A stretch of DNA of 52,613 nt. It comes from JAAYZK01 sp964535025. Lineage in GTDB: Bacteria; Planctomycetota; Phycisphaerae; SM23-33; FEN-1343. The notes under the pieces are model-generated. The model was given only the letters and a program-made list of their open reading frames with translations. It did no database searches and was not told where the DNA came from. The number at the start of each line of letters is the position of its first letter. Position 1 is the first letter of the stretch. The position numbers and the translations under genes are program-made. Below are positions 1 through 8,290 of this stretch, in pieces. The stretch covers positions 1 to 52,613 of the forward strand of contig CAZHRW010000194.1 in assembly GCA_964535025.1 (NCBI GenBank). Direction: 5' to 3'.

Positions 1-34
1 TGAACGCTCCAGAGCGAAACCGCTCTCCACGCGC

Positions 35-64
35 ACGGCCCGTCGGAACGCCCCGGCGGGCCGT
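35..64. terminator. GC-rich inverted repeat, possible terminator
   Basis: ACGGCCCG at 35-42 pairs perfectly with CGGGCCGT at 57-64 across a 14-base loop. A smaller 6-bp hairpin (AGAGCG/CGCTCT) lies just upstream at 11-26. No T-run follows, so this may be a factor-dependent terminator of a gene left of the window or only a stable hairpin. Confidence 0.3.
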
Positions 65-202
65 CGCTATAACCACCTGTCGCAAAAGGTTATGGGCGAG
101 GCGCCACGCGGGCTGCTCGCCCCAGCCCTTGGACCCGCGCCACCCCCAAACGCCCCGTTTCGGCCCGTTTTCTCTCTCTTTGGCCCCGGAATCTCTGTTG
201 GG

Positions 203-229
203 CTTGGACTACCCCCGAACGAGTCCAAG
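203..229. other. 8-bp stem-loop
   Basis: CTTGGACT (203-210) pairs perfectly with AGTCCAAG (222-229) across an 11-base loop. It lies in a gene-free stretch. Function unknown. Confidence 0.3.
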
Positions 230-418
230 GAGGGCTTAAGTTATTGCCAGGAAGCAACATCCAACGAAGATAGTCATGCGAGCCCGTGGGTGCCCAAACG
301 TTCTGATGTTTGCTTAGCAAGCGAAAAAGCGAAACGTTCGACCAAGGCTGTAGGCTCGAACCCGGTCTCATTTCTCTTCATTTGTTCTCACAACCCTTCA
401 TACGTGTTCATGTTCATG

Positions 419-447
419 TGGCGCTTGTTGTCTCCCCCCACTATAAT
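419..447 (+). promoter_or_regulatory. Promoter-like TGGCGC-N17-TATAAT
   Basis: A perfect TATAAT at 442-447 lies 17 bases after TGGCGC at 419-424. The same hexamer pair at the same spacing occurs at 52533-52561 ahead of another start codon. It is about 500 bases upstream of the cassette at 946, so it would make a long leader or drive an unseen small transcript. Confidence 0.35.
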
Positions 448-945
448 CGGTGCTCAGGATGGTTATCCTGTGAGGCACATGGGGTGCATATCAGGTCAGG
501 CCGACGATGGCGGAGTTCGTCTGGGCGCGGCCTTTCGGACGCCGTGGACGGTTCACTGTGTTGGCCCTTCCCTGGAATCGGAGGTACAGCCGAATGACAC
601 GAGCCACAGCCAAGAGGCCAGTTGCGGGAATTCACATGCGGCACCTGAATCGCGGCAAGCTGCTTACTGCAACGAAATCTACCTCCCTATCCGATCGCAC
701 GACTGCCTGGAAACGACCGATGGGGGGAGCGTGCTGGGGGCTCTTCTGGCTGATTGCAGACTCATCGTCATTGAGGACGCTGACCTGCGTCCAGTCGATC
801 TTGCGAGACACTATCGTGATTTCGGGGGATTGCACGGGTCCTCTGCCAGGGATATGACTCAGGCCATGGGGCTTCGGGGGCTTTTCTCGTACGCTATGTT
901 CAACGCTGGTGATCCTCATGTTTCCTCTCTGAAAGGTGAGCGTCT

Positions 946-1914
946 GTGGTAAAGGTCATTCATACAGAGCGCAAATCCGCCGTCCTGACGCCGTCAAGCC
1001 TGGCGTGCCTGTCGAGGATTCCGACGATCAACCTCACGGCGGGGTGTGCACATGGATGCGTCTACTGCTACACGCGAGGCTACCGAAGCCATCCCGGCGA
1101 CGGGCGAGTGGCTCTCTACGCCAACACGCTTGAGAAACTCCGCGACGAGCTGGCTCGCCGACGACGGAAGCCGACAGCGGTGTATTTCAGTCCTGCCAGC
1201 GACCTCTTTCAGCCCGTCGACGAGGTGCTGGATCTGGCCTACGAGCTCCTGGACCTCCTCCTCGGTCGCGGCATCGGTGTCGCCATTCTGACCAAGGGCA
1301 CGATTCCCGAAAGACACATGAACCGCCTCGTCAAGGATGCTGCAAACGTTCGCGTCCAGATGGGGATGATCACGCTGGATCCGACCATTAGCGGTCTTTT
1401 CGAGCCGCGTGCGGCGAGGCCTGAGGTCCGCCTGGCCCAACTGAGACGGCTCGTCGATGCCGGCGTTGCCGCGCAGGTCCGGCTGGACCCGATCATCCCG
1501 GCTGTCACGGATGACGAGGCATCCCTGGAACACCTGCTGTCCGAGGTCGCCGCGGCAGGCGTCAAGGACATTGCAGTGAGCACGCTCTTCTTGAGGCCGG
1601 CTGTGAAGGGGGCACTGTGCAGGGGACTACCAGATGAACAGGTGGCAAGGCGCATCTTCAAGGCGTACGAGCGGTCCGGCCGCATGGCGATCCACGCGAG
1701 CAACTCGACTGTGGTAGCCCTGCCCAAACCCTATCGCCGGCGGATCTATGATTCTATAACAAACCTCGCCGAGGGGCTTGGCCTGAAGGTGCGGATATGC
1801 ACCTGCAAGAATCCGGATATGTCAAGTCAGTCATGCGGCATCGCTGGGGAGTGGTCGTCCGGCCCATCTGCAGCCGTTCAATTGGACCTGTTCTCTGATG
1901 AAGGGAGAAAGTGA
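946..1914 (+). CDS. Radical SAM protein, spore-photolyase-like
   Basis: This is a 322-aa radical SAM enzyme of the SPL-like kind. The [4Fe-4S] motif CAHGCVYC has cysteines C34, C38 and C41, followed by a TIM-barrel-like series (VYFSPASD, VAILTKG, VRLDPIIP). The family cleaves S-adenosylmethionine to start radical chemistry, and SPL relatives repair DNA photoproducts or act on nucleic acids. The start is GTG at 946 with AAAGGTGAG just upstream. The next gene begins one base after the stop, so the two are cotranscribed and probably translationally coupled. Being first in a cassette with a ParB-fold protein and a primase-helicase-nuclease suggests a DNA-directed role, perhaps base repair or modification in a conflict system (inference). 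Family is clear; substrate is not. Confidence 0.85.
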   Translation: MVKVIHTERKSAVLTPSSLACLSRIPTINLTAGCAHGCVYCYTRGYRSHPGDGRVALYANTLEKLRDELARRRRKPTAVYFSPASDLFQPVDEVLDLAYELLDLLLGRGIGVAILTKGTIPERHMNRLVKDAANVRVQMGMITLDPTISGLFEPRAARPEVRLAQLRRLVDAGVAAQVRLDPIIPAVTDDEASLEHLLSEVAAAGVKDIAVSTLFLRPAVKGALCRGLPDEQVARRIFKAYERSGRMAIHASNSTVVALPKPYRRRIYDSITNLAEGLGLKVRICTCKNPDMSSQSCGIAGEWSSGPSAAVQLDLFSDEGRK

Positions 1915-1915
1915 G

Positions 1916-2530
1916 ATGCTCCAGGAAATCGCGGTATCTGTGTTGCTGCCTCATCCCATGAACAGCAACCGAATGGACGAGGGGTCTCTGGCCAAGCTCA
2001 GGCAGCACATTGAGCGAACCGAGACCTACGAGCCACTCACGGTGAGGCCTCATCCGACTGAAGAGGGGGCATTCCAGGTGATCAATGGACACCACCGACT
2101 CCGCGTGCTTCAGTCGCTTGGTTACCGGACGGTCAAGTGCGTCGTCTGGCAAGTGGACGATGCCCAGACTCGGCTATACCTGGCGACTCTCAACAGACTC
2201 AGTGGACAGGATGTTCCTGAGCGTCGTGCCGCACTCCTGGATTCTCTTCCCGACGAATTCCAGATGGCGGAACTATCCAGCCTTCTGCCCGAGAGTCTCG
2301 CTGATCTGGATCGGATCCTTCAGTTTGCAGCCGACATAGACATTCCAGTTGATGCGGCTCTGCCGCCGGAGATCGACACCCCGGCAACGATCGCGCTTCA
2401 GTTTATGCTCGACCGTGATCAGGCGGATATCGTAAACAGGGCCCTCGATTGCTGTTTGGCGGCCGCGAAAGGCAATACCTCGCGCAGCGAAGCCTTGGTC
2501 GATGTTTGTCGGTGGTACGTCTCTCGCTAG
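1916..2530 (+). CDS. ParB N-terminal-fold protein
   Basis: A 204-aa protein with an N-terminal ParB/sulfiredoxin-like domain: a conserved opening beta-strand region (LLPHPMNSNRM), then PLTVRP and the ParB box NGHHRLRVLQSLG at about residues 55-67. Many such domains bind or hydrolyse CTP, or act as nucleases. The C-terminal half is alpha-helical and unassigned. I place the start at ATG 1916, because AAGGGAG lies 8 bases before it; an upstream in-frame ATG at 1898 lies inside the preceding gene. It sits between the radical SAM gene and the primase-helicase gene, 9 bases before the latter. It could be a specificity or clamp subunit of the cassette rather than a chromosome-partitioning protein, since no ParA is present. 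Confidence 0.8.
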   Translation: MLQEIAVSVLLPHPMNSNRMDEGSLAKLRQHIERTETYEPLTVRPHPTEEGAFQVINGHHRLRVLQSLGYRTVKCVVWQVDDAQTRLYLATLNRLSGQDVPERRAALLDSLPDEFQMAELSSLLPESLADLDRILQFAADIDIPVDAALPPEIDTPATIALQFMLDRDQADIVNRALDCCLAAAKGNTSRSEALVDVCRWYVSR

Positions 2531-2539
2531 GCCGTAAGA

Positions 2540-5341
2540 ATGAACAACCGATCCACACCCGAAGCCAAGATCGCTCTGTTCCGCTCGCTGTTCCGTGGGC
2601 GAGAGGACATCTATCCGCGCCGGTTCGCGAGCCGGAAGACGGGTAAGAGCGGCTACGCCCCGGCGTGCGCCAATGAGTGGGTTCGTGGACTGTGCGACAA
2701 GCGGACCGTGAAGTGCGCGGAGTGCCCCAATCGCCGGTTTCTGCCTGTGACCGATGAAGTGGTCCGCTGCCACCTGTCCGGCCAGGATGAGATGGGCCAT
2801 GACTTCACCATGGGCGTCTATCCGATGCTCCAGGATGAAACGTGCTTCTTCCTGGCCGCGGATTTCGACAAGGAAGGGTGGCGCGAGGATGCGTTTGCAT
2901 TCACGGCAACCTGCCGTCACATGGGTCTGCCGATTGCCCTGGAGCGGTCCCGCAGCGGCAACGGTGGGCATGTCTGGATGTTCTTCGAAGAGGCGGTCCC
3001 GGCCGGGTTGGCGCGAAGACTCGGGGCGATGATCCTCACCGAAAGCATGGAGCGTCGCCCTGATATCGGCCTGGATTCGTACGATCGCTTTTTCCCCAAC
3101 CAGGACACCCTACCCAGGGGTGGCTTTGGGAACCTCATCGCTCTTCCGCTTCAGCGGAAGCCACGCGAGCAGGGGAACAGCGTCTTCCTCCATGACGACT
3201 TTGAGCCCTATTCGGATCAGTGGGCATTCCTGGCGACACTCGGCCGTATCGCCAGGAGCCGTGCCGAACAGCTCGTCCACGATGCGGAAGGCAAAGGCCG
3301 CATCATCGGCGTACGACTGGCATTCCCGGACGATGATGACAGTGATGCCCCCTGGCTCACGCCGCCCTCGCGTCGCTGCAAGGAACAGCCCATCACCGGG
3401 TCGTTGCCGGAGAGTCTGGATCTCGTCTTGGGCAACCAGATCTACATCGCCAAAGAGGATCTGTCACCCGGACTGCGCAACCGACTGCTGCGGTTGGCCG
3501 CCTTTCAGAACCCTGAGTTCTACAAGGCCCAGGCGATGCGGCTCCCGACGTACGACAAGCCACGAATCATCGCCTGTGCCGAGGATTTCCCAAAGCACGT
3601 CGGATTGCCGCGCGGCTGCATGGATGACCTGTGCGAGCTCCTGTCCGATCTGGGAATCAGGCCTGACGTGCGCGACGAAAGGTGCGATGGCCGGCCGCTG
3701 GATGTGGCTTTTCACGGCGAACTGCGCCCCGAGCAGGCTGCCGCGGCCGAGGCCATGCTGGCACATGACATCGGCGTGCTGTCCGCCACTACCGCGTTCG
3801 GCAAGACGGTCCTGGCGGCGTGGCTCATCGCACAACGGGGAGTCAATACCCTGATCCTGGTGCATCGGCGGCAACTGCTGGAGCAGTGGGTCGAGCGCCT
3901 GGCGACGTTCCTGGGGCTGTTGGCCAAGCAGATCGGCAAGATCGGCGGCGGGCGCAGAAAACCAACGGGGGCGCTGGACGTGGGGATCATCCAAAGCCTG
4001 GTGCGGAGAGGGGTGGTCGATGACCGGGTCGGTGAGTATGGGCATCTGGTTGTCGATGAGTGCCACCACCTGTCCGCCCAGAGCTTCGAACAGGTGGCCC
4101 GTTCGGCAAAGGCGAAGTACGTCACGGGCCTCTCCGCCACCGTGACCCGCAAGGATGGCCATCACCCGATCATCTTCATGCAGTGCGGCCCGGTCCGCTA
4201 TCGTGTCGACGCCAAGGAACAGGCCCGTGCCCGGCCATTCTTGCATACAGTGCACGTCCGGCCGACAGGGTTTCGGCCGCAGGCTCCCGAGGATGCGGAC
4301 GCTCGGATCCAGTTTCAGCAGTTGTACGGCGAACTTCTCGCGGACGAGAGCCGCAATCGGATGATCTGCGACGACGTCGTCCAGGCCGTCGAGGAAGGAC
4401 GGTCGCCTCTTGTGCTTACCGAGCGCACGGAACACGTGGAGCATCTGGCGGAGTTGCTGGCCCCGCGCGTCCGCCATTTGATCCTTCTTCGGGGCGGCAT
4501 GGGCAAAAGGCAGTTGAGGGCCGTACAGGAGCAACTGGCGGCCATTCCCGAGGACGATAATCGCGTGCTGCTCGCAACGGGCCGATACATCGGCGAGGGT
4601 TTCGACGATGCCAGGCTGGACACGTTGTTCCTGACGCTGCCGGTGTCGTGGCGCGGGACAGTTGCCCAGTATGCCGGCCGACTGCACCGGCTGCACGATC
4701 AGAAACGCGAAGTGCGTGTCTACGATTACGCTGACCTGAACGTTCCCATGCTGTCGAGGATGTTCGACCGGCGGTGCCGGGGCTACGAAGCCATCGGCTA
4801 CAGCATCCTCCTGCCCGCCAGTGCCGTGCCCGGTTGGCCTGTCGACGTTCCGCTCCCCATTGATTCGCAGTGGAAACGGGACTACGCCGCCAGCGTTCGG
4901 CGACTCATCCGCGACGGCGTGGACACTCCACTGGCAAACCTGTTCGTCCACGCCGCCCGACAGCACACGCCGGACGCCGAGGGTGTCGAACGCGCCCGCA
5001 GCGCGACGGAGGCGTTTCTGTTTCGCCGTCTGGAGACTCTGCCGGCGACAGCGGGACTGTTCCGCCTGAATGTCCACTTGCCGATTCCCTTTGACGGGCG
5101 AGGCGAAATGGAGGTAGACCTGCTATGCCGCGAGGCTGGGTTGGCCATCGAACTGGATGGAGATCAGCACCTTTCCGATCCGGAAGCGTATCGTCGCGAT
5201 CGCCGCAAGGATGTCCTGCTTCAGGAACAGGGCTACTTCGTGCTGCGATTCCTGGCGCAGGACGTGGGCAAGAAACTCGACGACGTTCTTGATACCATTC
5301 TGCGAGCGTTGACGCACCAGAATAACCCAAGACCGAGTTGA
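2540..5341 (+). CDS. TOTE-type primase / SF2 helicase / DUF559-like nuclease fusion
   Basis: A 933-aa multidomain protein. Residues about 1-300 look like the archaeo-eukaryotic primase domain known from TOTE conflict systems: DFD at 108-110 (metal site) and GGHVW with H144. Residues about 390-750 are a superfamily 2 helicase: Walker A around FGKT (K422), DECHH at 506-510, SAT motif III and QYAGRLHRL motif VI. Residues about 856-930 resemble a DUF559/Vsr-type PD-(D/E)xK nuclease (IELDGDQH, then D..R+..L...G and VLRF). Such architecture fits DNA unwinding with cutting and possible priming on invading DNA. Its stop codon lies 2 bases from the next ATG. All key motifs look intact. The assignment is from motif recognition, not a search. 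Confidence 0.85.
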   Translation: MNNRSTPEAKIALFRSLFRGREDIYPRRFASRKTGKSGYAPACANEWVRGLCDKRTVKCAECPNRRFLPVTDEVVRCHLSGQDEMGHDFTMGVYPMLQDETCFFLAADFDKEGWREDAFAFTATCRHMGLPIALERSRSGNGGHVWMFFEEAVPAGLARRLGAMILTESMERRPDIGLDSYDRFFPNQDTLPRGGFGNLIALPLQRKPREQGNSVFLHDDFEPYSDQWAFLATLGRIARSRAEQLVHDAEGKGRIIGVRLAFPDDDDSDAPWLTPPSRRCKEQPITGSLPESLDLVLGNQIYIAKEDLSPGLRNRLLRLAAFQNPEFYKAQAMRLPTYDKPRIIACAEDFPKHVGLPRGCMDDLCELLSDLGIRPDVRDERCDGRPLDVAFHGELRPEQAAAAEAMLAHDIGVLSATTAFGKTVLAAWLIAQRGVNTLILVHRRQLLEQWVERLATFLGLLAKQIGKIGGGRRKPTGALDVGIIQSLVRRGVVDDRVGEYGHLVVDECHHLSAQSFEQVARSAKAKYVTGLSATVTRKDGHHPIIFMQCGPVRYRVDAKEQARARPFLHTVHVRPTGFRPQAPEDADARIQFQQLYGELLADESRNRMICDDVVQAVEEGRSPLVLTERTEHVEHLAELLAPRVRHLILLRGGMGKRQLRAVQEQLAAIPEDDNRVLLATGRYIGEGFDDARLDTLFLTLPVSWRGTVAQYAGRLHRLHDQKREVRVYDYADLNVPMLSRMFDRRCRGYEAIGYSILLPASAVPGWPVDVPLPIDSQWKRDYAASVRRLIRDGVDTPLANLFVHAARQHTPDAEGVERARSATEAFLFRRLETLPATAGLFRLNVHLPIPFDGRGEMEVDLLCREAGLAIELDGDQHLSDPEAYRRDRRKDVLLQEQGYFVLRFLAQDVGKKLDDVLDTILRALTHQNNPRPS

Positions 5342-5343
5342 CA

Positions 5344-5928
5344 ATGACGAAGTCATCATCGAAACCGACGTGGTCGCAAGTCAAGGCCGCGTTGAAGCAC
5401 TGGGACAAGGCACGCCTCACGGGGCTGGTCCAGGACCTTTTTCGACATTCGCAGGATAACCGGGACTTCCTGGCGGCACGGCTGCTGTCGGAGACGCTCG
5501 GGGAGCAGACGCGTGCGCCCTATCTCGGGCGGATCGAAGCCGCGTTTTACGACAAGCGGGGCTGGCCGGCGAAACGCCTGAATCTCAAGGATGCCCGGTC
5601 GGCCATCCGCGAGTACCAACGGGCGACGTCCGACCCGGTCGGGACGCTGGAACTGATGCTCGTTCACGTGGAGACCGGCACGCAGTTCACCCGGGAGTTC
5701 GGCGACATCGACGAAGCTTTCTATGACAGCCTTTGCACGACCCTGCACGAGATCAGGAAGCTTCTGGCGAGCGAGGAAGGCGCGAAGCTTTATGGGGCGG
5801 TGCGAGAACGACTGAAGGCGCTGGACGAGGCGGCACATGGCATGGGCTGGGGGTACGGGGACTACGTCGGCGAGGTGGTCTACGAGATCATTGATGCTAA
5901 CGAGGACGAAGATCAGTCAGAGGCATGA
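5344..5928 (+). CDS. Small helical protein, fourth gene of the cassette
   Basis: A 194-aa protein I do not firmly recognise. It is charged and helical, with no membrane segment or signal peptide, and an acidic tail (NEDEDQSEA). The opening (WSQVKAALKHWDKARLTGLVQDL) recalls DUF6155-like proteins, but this is a weak impression. ATG 5344 is preferred over the TTG at 5338, which overlaps the upstream stop. It starts 2 bases after the helicase gene, so it is almost certainly in the same operon and a likely partner of the TOTE-type protein. Its 3' end overlaps the decayed minus-strand gene below. Confidence 0.7.
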   Translation: MTKSSSKPTWSQVKAALKHWDKARLTGLVQDLFRHSQDNRDFLAARLLSETLGEQTRAPYLGRIEAAFYDKRGWPAKRLNLKDARSAIREYQRATSDPVGTLELMLVHVETGTQFTREFGDIDEAFYDSLCTTLHEIRKLLASEEGAKLYGAVRERLKALDEAAHGMGWGYGDYVGEVVYEIIDANEDEDQSEA

Positions 5929-6394
5929 TGAGCGAGGCCCGATGGACGTGGTTCTGTATGTCGGGCTGTAAGTACCCGCCGCTGTTCCTCCCACGCCACC
6001 GGCAAATCCTGCCGCAACGTGTTCAGCGACATGCCCTCCGGTTCCCGGTCATCGAGGATGGCCTCGATGATCTGCGGGGCCAGCGACGTCAGACGGACGA
6101 CGCGGGCGACGTAGGAGGGGTCGAGCTTTAGCTTACGGGCGAGGTCGCTGTTGGATTTGGCCTTGCCCGTTTCGATCATTTCCTGCCAGCGGAAGGCGCG
6201 GGCGACGGCGATGGCCAGGGGGCTTGGACCTCCGCCGCCGGTGCGGCCACAAAGAAATCGTCCTGCCCGAAGGCGTCGCTCCCGCCCGCCCCCGCGACGA
6301 CAGGCCGCCCAGGGGGGACGTCGATGACGATGGCGTCGCCGTCGCGGCGGACGGTTGCCTTGCGCGGCCGGGCATTTTCGGCGGGGGTGCTCAT
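5913..6394 (-). pseudogene. Frameshifted recombinase-module accessory (HTH) gene
   Basis: Read from ATG 6394 (strong GAGGAGGT upstream), the protein opens MSTPAENARPRKATVRRDGD and continues to AAPAAEVQAP. It then needs a +1 shift to go on as LAIAVARAFRWQEMIETGKA, followed by a helix-turn-helix (SDLARKL...SYVARVVRLTSLAP, then ILDDREPEGM and PVAWEEQR). The shift falls in a G-run at about 6218-6222, where one more base would restore the frame; an assembly error is therefore possible. The intact layout (short beta N-terminus, then this HTH) matches small proteins encoded beside large serine recombinases in genomic islands. Nothing else of a recombinase is intact nearby. Confidence 0.65.
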
Positions 6395-6684
6395 GCAGTG
6401 ACCTCCTCAAGATCGGGTGGGGCGGTGTCGTCGGCGAGTTCGCCGGCCAGCGTGATCACGCCCGTCGGCCGCAGGCGGATGGTCAGGCCGTCGGGGCGGA
6501 CGAGGACGGTGTGACCGACTGCCAACTATGGCGCCTGGCGGCATATCTCGGTCAGCTCCGCCTCAAGGATGGGCCTGGGGTTGGCCGGGATGTGGCTGCT
6601 CTTCACCGTATCTGCGGCCATCTCCACCGCGTTATCGGCTTGTCAGCCAGGTGGAAGTCGACAAGCGTCTGCGCATGGCCGGCT
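6391..6684 (-). pseudogene. Remnant of the gene upstream of the HTH pseudogene
   Basis: A minus-strand frame ending in an ATGA overlap with the start at 6394 reads HTVLVRPDGLTIRLRPTG and ends PPDLEEVTA. It is cut by an in-frame TAG at 6526-6528; upstream in the same frame come ILEAELTEICRQAP and, after a further shift, AGHAQTLVDFHLADK. It may be the C-terminal end of a recombinase or a neighbour in such a module (inference). The ATGA coupling to the next gene supports former cotranscription. Confidence 0.4.
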
Positions 6685-6685
6685 T

Positions 6686-6934
6686 CTACCTGAGTTCCAG
6701 CACCAGGCCGTCGCGACCCCACGCGGAGTGCTGCTGCACTCGTCCAGCCGGTTCTCGATGCAGCCCCACAGGAACCAGCAGCGGAACACGTTCATCCCCT
6801 CGGCCGCCGCCTGGGCGATGTCGCGATGCCAGTCGTCGGGCGGCGTTCATCTTGCGGAAACAGACCGCGCCGTAAGGAAGCTGAGGCAGCATGTCGTGGG
6901 CGGGCCTCAGCAAGGGTGCTGCGGGGTCTGCCAT
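6686..6934 (-). pseudogene. Truncated, frameshifted GH42-like glycosidase start
   Basis: From ATG 6934 (GGAGCAG upstream) the frame reads MLPQLPYGAVCFRKMN. After one extra base it continues in a second frame as PPDDWHRDIAQAAAEGMNVF and RCWFLWGCIENRLDE. The joined text matches the opening of GH42 beta-galactosidase-like barrels (PYG-x-FRK, DW-D, FR-WFLWG-IE). The rest of the enzyme is missing and the DNA runs straight into the recombinase-like remnant. It follows the sialidase gene on the same strand, so it was probably the third gene of a sugar-use operon before it was broken. Confidence 0.6.
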
Positions 6935-6965
6935 GTGTTCTGCTCCGGATATCCTGTTTCAGCCG

Positions 6966-8228
6966 TCAGTACGCCAGGTCCCGGAAACGCTTCACGCGGT
7001 GGAGCGTCAGCAGGTTGCCGTTGTGGGCGCTGGCGGCGCGGGCATCGCCGGAGCGGGAGAAGATCAGAAGATCCTCGTCGTCAAAACACATGGAGGCGTA
7101 GTGGCGCGAACCGCGTTCGCACGGGCCGACAGCGACCAGACCGGCGAAGCACCAGTCGATGCAGTTGGTCGAGTAGTGCAGTTGGAGCCGCCGCCGCTCG
7201 TTGTTCGGCAGGTCGAACCGCTCTTGCGGCAACAGCTCCGCCCGCGTCATGCTGTCGGTGGCCTGGGTGGAGGCCAGCCAGTACAGTCCGGTCTGCGGGT
7301 CCTGAAGGATGTGGAAACGCATCTGGCCGCCGGGCATGGGGACGTAGAGGACCTTCTGGCCGGAGGGGGCCGTCTCCAACTCTGTGATCATCTCGCCCTC
7401 GCCGCCGTGCGGGCCCTGCTCGACAACCTTGGCCAGGCACGCGTAGCCGGTGCCGCCGGTGTGGGCGCGGGCGAACAGATGAAACGTGCGGCCGGTGGGG
7501 TCGTGCCAGATGTGCCGCGGGTCGATGATCTGCACAACGTTGGTCTCCAGCCAGCCGGGCGGGTAGAAATGGCGTCCGGGGGCGATCTCGGCGCCGTCGA
7601 TCGGGTCGTAGTCGTAGAACGGCACGGCGACGCCGCTCGGCGACGCCTGGGCCCAGGCTCTGTCGAACGGCAATTCTGAGGCGAAGGTCCAGCTCTCGCG
7701 TCGCGTCAAGTCGGCGTCGAGCCGCGCCCGCATGAGCACCGGGGCGTTGTCGCCGATGTTGAACCCGCGGATCCGCACGCGGACGCGGCGTTCCATGACG
7801 AGGTAGACGCAGCCGTGGGCGTAGTGGACGTTGCATGCCGACTGGTGCCAGTCCTGCCCCTCGGTCAGGCGGGCGGGCTGCGACCAGGTGTCGCCGCGGT
7901 CGTCGGAATGGAGGACGTAGAGGTCGTTGGCCTGGCCGAGTATGTACAGGGCGTCGCCGGCGGTGAACGGGCGGGCGTGGTAGAAGCCGAACCTCGCCCG
8001 CGGCTCCCACGTGTGCCCGCCGTCGTCGGAGGTCATCGCGCGGCCCTGCCAGGCCGAGCCGTACTGTGTGCACTTGGGTCCCGGCAGCGAAGCCGCCCCG
8101 GGGCCGCCCAGGTCGAATGTGGCGACCAAGCGCCCGTCGTCCAGACGGCAGAGGCCCGGGGAGTAGGGGTAGAGATTCGCCGGGTCCTCGGATTCAAACA
8201 CGACACGTTCGTCAGCGATCAGTTTCAT
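6966..8228 (-). CDS. Sialidase-like BNR/Asp-box protein
   Basis: A 420-aa beta-propeller protein with two clear Asp boxes, SDDGGHTW (67-74) and SDDRGDTW (108-115), and a propeller-type repeat pattern to the end. It belongs to the sialidase/neuraminidase-like clan of exo-glycosidases. No signal peptide is visible, so it would act in the cytoplasm or be exported without a classical leader. AGGAAT precedes the start. It lies 62 bases after an N-acetylneuraminate lyase-family gene, which suggests a joint role in handling sialic acid or related sugar acids. Many planctomycete members of this clan have unknown substrates, so true sialidase activity is only plausible. Confidence 0.7.
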   Translation of the reverse strand: MKLIADERVVFESEDPANLYPYSPGLCRLDDGRLVATFDLGGPGAASLPGPKCTQYGSAWQGRAMTSDDGGHTWEPRARFGFYHARPFTAGDALYILGQANDLYVLHSDDRGDTWSQPARLTEGQDWHQSACNVHYAHGCVYLVMERRVRVRIRGFNIGDNAPVLMRARLDADLTRRESWTFASELPFDRAWAQASPSGVAVPFYDYDPIDGAEIAPGRHFYPPGWLETNVVQIIDPRHIWHDPTGRTFHLFARAHTGGTGYACLAKVVEQGPHGGEGEMITELETAPSGQKVLYVPMPGGQMRFHILQDPQTGLYWLASTQATDSMTRAELLPQERFDLPNNERRRLQLHYSTNCIDWCFAGLVAVGPCERGSRHYASMCFDDEDLLIFSRSGDARAASAHNGNLLTLHRVKRFRDLAY

Positions 8229-8290
8229 TCGCGGCTATTCCTTGCATCGCAACCATGAGGCTCTTGTCTCTCCGTTCCGGCAGCGCGGCT

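Larger units (their letters stand above)
1..945. other. Region with no convincing gene
   Basis: I see no recognisable protein in this stretch. An open frame spans 92-952 on plus, but its translation is low-complexity and mixed, resembles no family I know, and runs into the real gene at 946 in another frame. Two stem-loops (35-64 and 203-229) and one promoter-like pair (419-447) are listed separately. The stretch may hold the leader of the downstream cassette or a decayed gene. Confidence 0.5.

Noticed and set aside
507..857. A 116-codon open frame with a hydrophobic patch
   Set aside because: Composition is unlike a real protein here and it overlaps another chance frame; no ribosome site.
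92..952. A 286-codon open frame on plus
   Set aside because: Its translation has no protein-like pattern and no ribosome site, and it ends inside the start of the radical SAM gene; treated as chance.
1916..2530. A chromosome-partitioning ParB
   Set aside because: No ParA or parS-like sites nearby, the protein is short and it is embedded in the conflict cassette.
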